The notes below the pieces were generated by a model. That model was not told where the DNA came from. It saw nothing but the letters and a program-made list of their open reading frames with translations, and made no database searches. A DNA stretch of 6,885 nt from Acidimicrobiaceae bacterium (GTDB lineage Bacteria; Actinomycetota; Acidimicrobiia; Acidimicrobiales; Ilumatobacteraceae), in assembly GCA_003455715.1 (NCBI GenBank), contig DMQJ01000332.1, positions 1 to 6,885 of the forward strand. Reading direction: 5' to 3'. Below are positions 6,008 through 6,885 of the stretch, in pieces. Made by a program: the position numbers and the translations under genes. The stretch's first letter is position 1, and each line of letters opens with the position of its first letter.

Positions 6008-6885
6008 TCAACCGTCGTCGCCGGTGCGGCCGCTGGCGACGCCGCACACCAACTCGCGGTGCAGGCACAGCGCCACTTCACTCTCCAGCTTGGCCTGATC
6101 CCAACCGTTCATGAAGTCGGCGTGGCCGGTGAGCAGGCCTCCGCTGGCCAGCACGAGGCCGTCGGTTGGCCCGTTCACCGGATACTCGACGCTGAACTGC
6201 AGTTGCGGGATGTGGACCGGATAGCCCTCCGGGCACTGCCCTCGCGAGCTGTAGGCGACGTGCCCGTAGTGGTCGGGGCTGTCGAGCCGTGTGCCGTCCC
6301 AACAGTCGGGGAACGTCACCACCAAACGCAGGAAGCGACCCTCGGGGCACTCGGGCGGCAGCACCGCTCGCTCGATGCCTGCCCCGCAGGTCCAGGCGAC
6401 GATGCTCACCGGTTGCTCGCTGGCGGCACCCGGATTTCCTGCCAGCATCACCAGACCCGGCGGGTACGCCTGCACCGACGTCGGCTCAACCTCAAGGCCG
6501 GGGCGGTAGTAGGCGGTGCTCTTCGTGGGGGTGAGCGGTTGACCGTCGCGCAGCAGCATCGGCACCCAGTAGGCCGCGTGGTCGAGGGGTTGGTCGCAGG
6601 TCGTCTCGGTGCCCAACAGGTCGGATGGACGGGTGGACGCGTCGACCTCGGTACTGCCGAAGAAGGCATGCAAGTGGCTCATACCCGGCTGGTCGGGAAA
6701 CACGATGGGGTCGTCGGGGGCAGCGTGGCTGAAGCCGCACTCGACCACGAACTGCGCCTGCGTGCCCTGCGGCCCGGCGATGGGCCGGTCGGGGGGGGCG
6801 GGCGGGCCGACGGCCGCCGCGCTCGGGGGGGCCGGGCGGTCGGGCGGGCGGGGGGGGGGGGGGGGGGTGGGGGGGGCGCGCCCCC
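6008..6885 (-). CDS. DUF1996 domain protein, probably secreted (5' truncated)
   Basis: The minus-strand frame is open to the window end, so the start is missing; the GTG at 6748 is inside the domain. From 6748 the 246 residues match the DUF1996 pattern: CGFSHAAPDDPIV, PGMSHLHAFFG, an STxP-like DASTRPSDLLG, TTCD then AYWVPML, a YYRPG block, YPPGLVMLAG, WTCGAG, a CPEG segment, FPDCWDGTRLDSPDH then HVAY, CPEGYPVHIPQL, and GHADFMNGWD near the end. Eight cysteines in this span suggest disulfides and export, but the signal peptide would lie beyond the contig. Upstream residues read IAGPQGTQAQFV after a Pro-rich stretch, which may be a linker or an assembly error in the G-run. DUF1996 has no established activity; its conserved His, Asp and Trp residues could bind metal or sugar, but that is speculation. 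It shows no functional tie to the convergent ABC operon. Confidence 0.88.
   Translation of the reverse strand, partial: GRAPPTPPPPPRPPDRPAPPSAAAVGPPAPPDRPIAGPQGTQAQFVVECGFSHAAPDDPIVFPDQPGMSHLHAFFGSTEVDASTRPSDLLGTETTCDQPLDHAAYWVPMLLRDGQPLTPTKSTAYYRPGLEVEPTSVQAYPPGLVMLAGNPGAASEQPVSIVAWTCGAGIERAVLPPECPEGRFLRLVVTFPDCWDGTRLDSPDHYGHVAYSSRGQCPEGYPVHIPQLQFSVEYPVNGPTDGLVLASGGLLTGHADFMNGWDQAKLESEVALCLHRELVCGVASGRTGDDG
6782..6885. other. low-complexity G-rich contig end, probably unreliable sequence
   Basis: The last 104 bases contain a single A (6810) and only four Ts. There is a G18 run at 6850-6867, a T, a G8 run, and a 14-base perfect palindrome GGGGGCGCGCCCCC at the very end (6872-6885). The opposite end of the window has a C15 run at 11-25, which is G15 on the other strand. 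Both 3' ends therefore run into G, as expected from dark-cycle G calls or weak assembly in two-colour sequencing rather than from biology. Confidence 0.6.

Noticed and set aside
5095..6081. 328-codon minus-strand frame opposite the ATPase
   Set aside because: Shadow of a well-supported ABC ATPase gene; the translation has no recognisable domain.

Overview
This is a GC-rich, gene-dense window with the codon bias and gene families of an actinobacterium. The 'PSR.. RRE.. RRQRRR' permease N-terminus, the Thr/Ala-rich linker behind the lipobox, the signs of leaderless transcription and the DUF1996 protein would all fit the Acidimicrobiia or a nearby lineage. That placement is inference; no rRNA or marker gene is present. 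Both ends dissolve into long C or G homopolymers, so the window looks like a whole short contig from a draft or metagenome assembly, and the two end genes are cut off.

Layout. (1) 1-1401, plus strand: the C-terminal part of a large LuxR-type regulator, with helical-repeat sensor and a terminal LuxR HTH. (2) 1402-1469: a short convergent gap holding a perfect GC-rich hairpin, probably a two-way terminator. (3) 3202-1470, minus strand: a two-gene operon of a TetR-family repressor followed 5 bp later by a ferritin-like diiron protein with all six carboxylate/His ligands. Its promoter has TTGACA and TAGTGT elements with an inverted repeat laid over them, 8 nt from the ATG, which suggests a self-repressed leaderless transcript. 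(4) 3346-5973, plus strand: a complete polar-amino-acid-type ABC importer in transport order: lipoprotein binding protein, HisM/GlnP-like permease and GlnQ/HisP-like ATPase. (5) 6885-6008, minus strand: a probably secreted DUF1996 protein, truncated at its N-terminus by the contig end and convergent with the ATPase gene.

How they work together. The three ABC genes form one import system. The binding protein is lipid-anchored outside the membrane, the permease probably homodimerises, and the ATPase start overlaps the permease stop (ATGA). The repressor and the diiron protein form a separate regulated oxidase/oxygenase unit of unknown substrate. The end genes have no visible link to either.

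I see no phage, IS, CRISPR, tRNA or rRNA, and no strong case for a new multi-gene system. The most interesting signals are regulatory: two genes without Shine-Dalgarno sequences share the geometry TAGTnT-8 nt-ATG, an operator overlaps the tetR promoter, and a perfect 13-bp hairpin lies inside the first codons of the permease gene.
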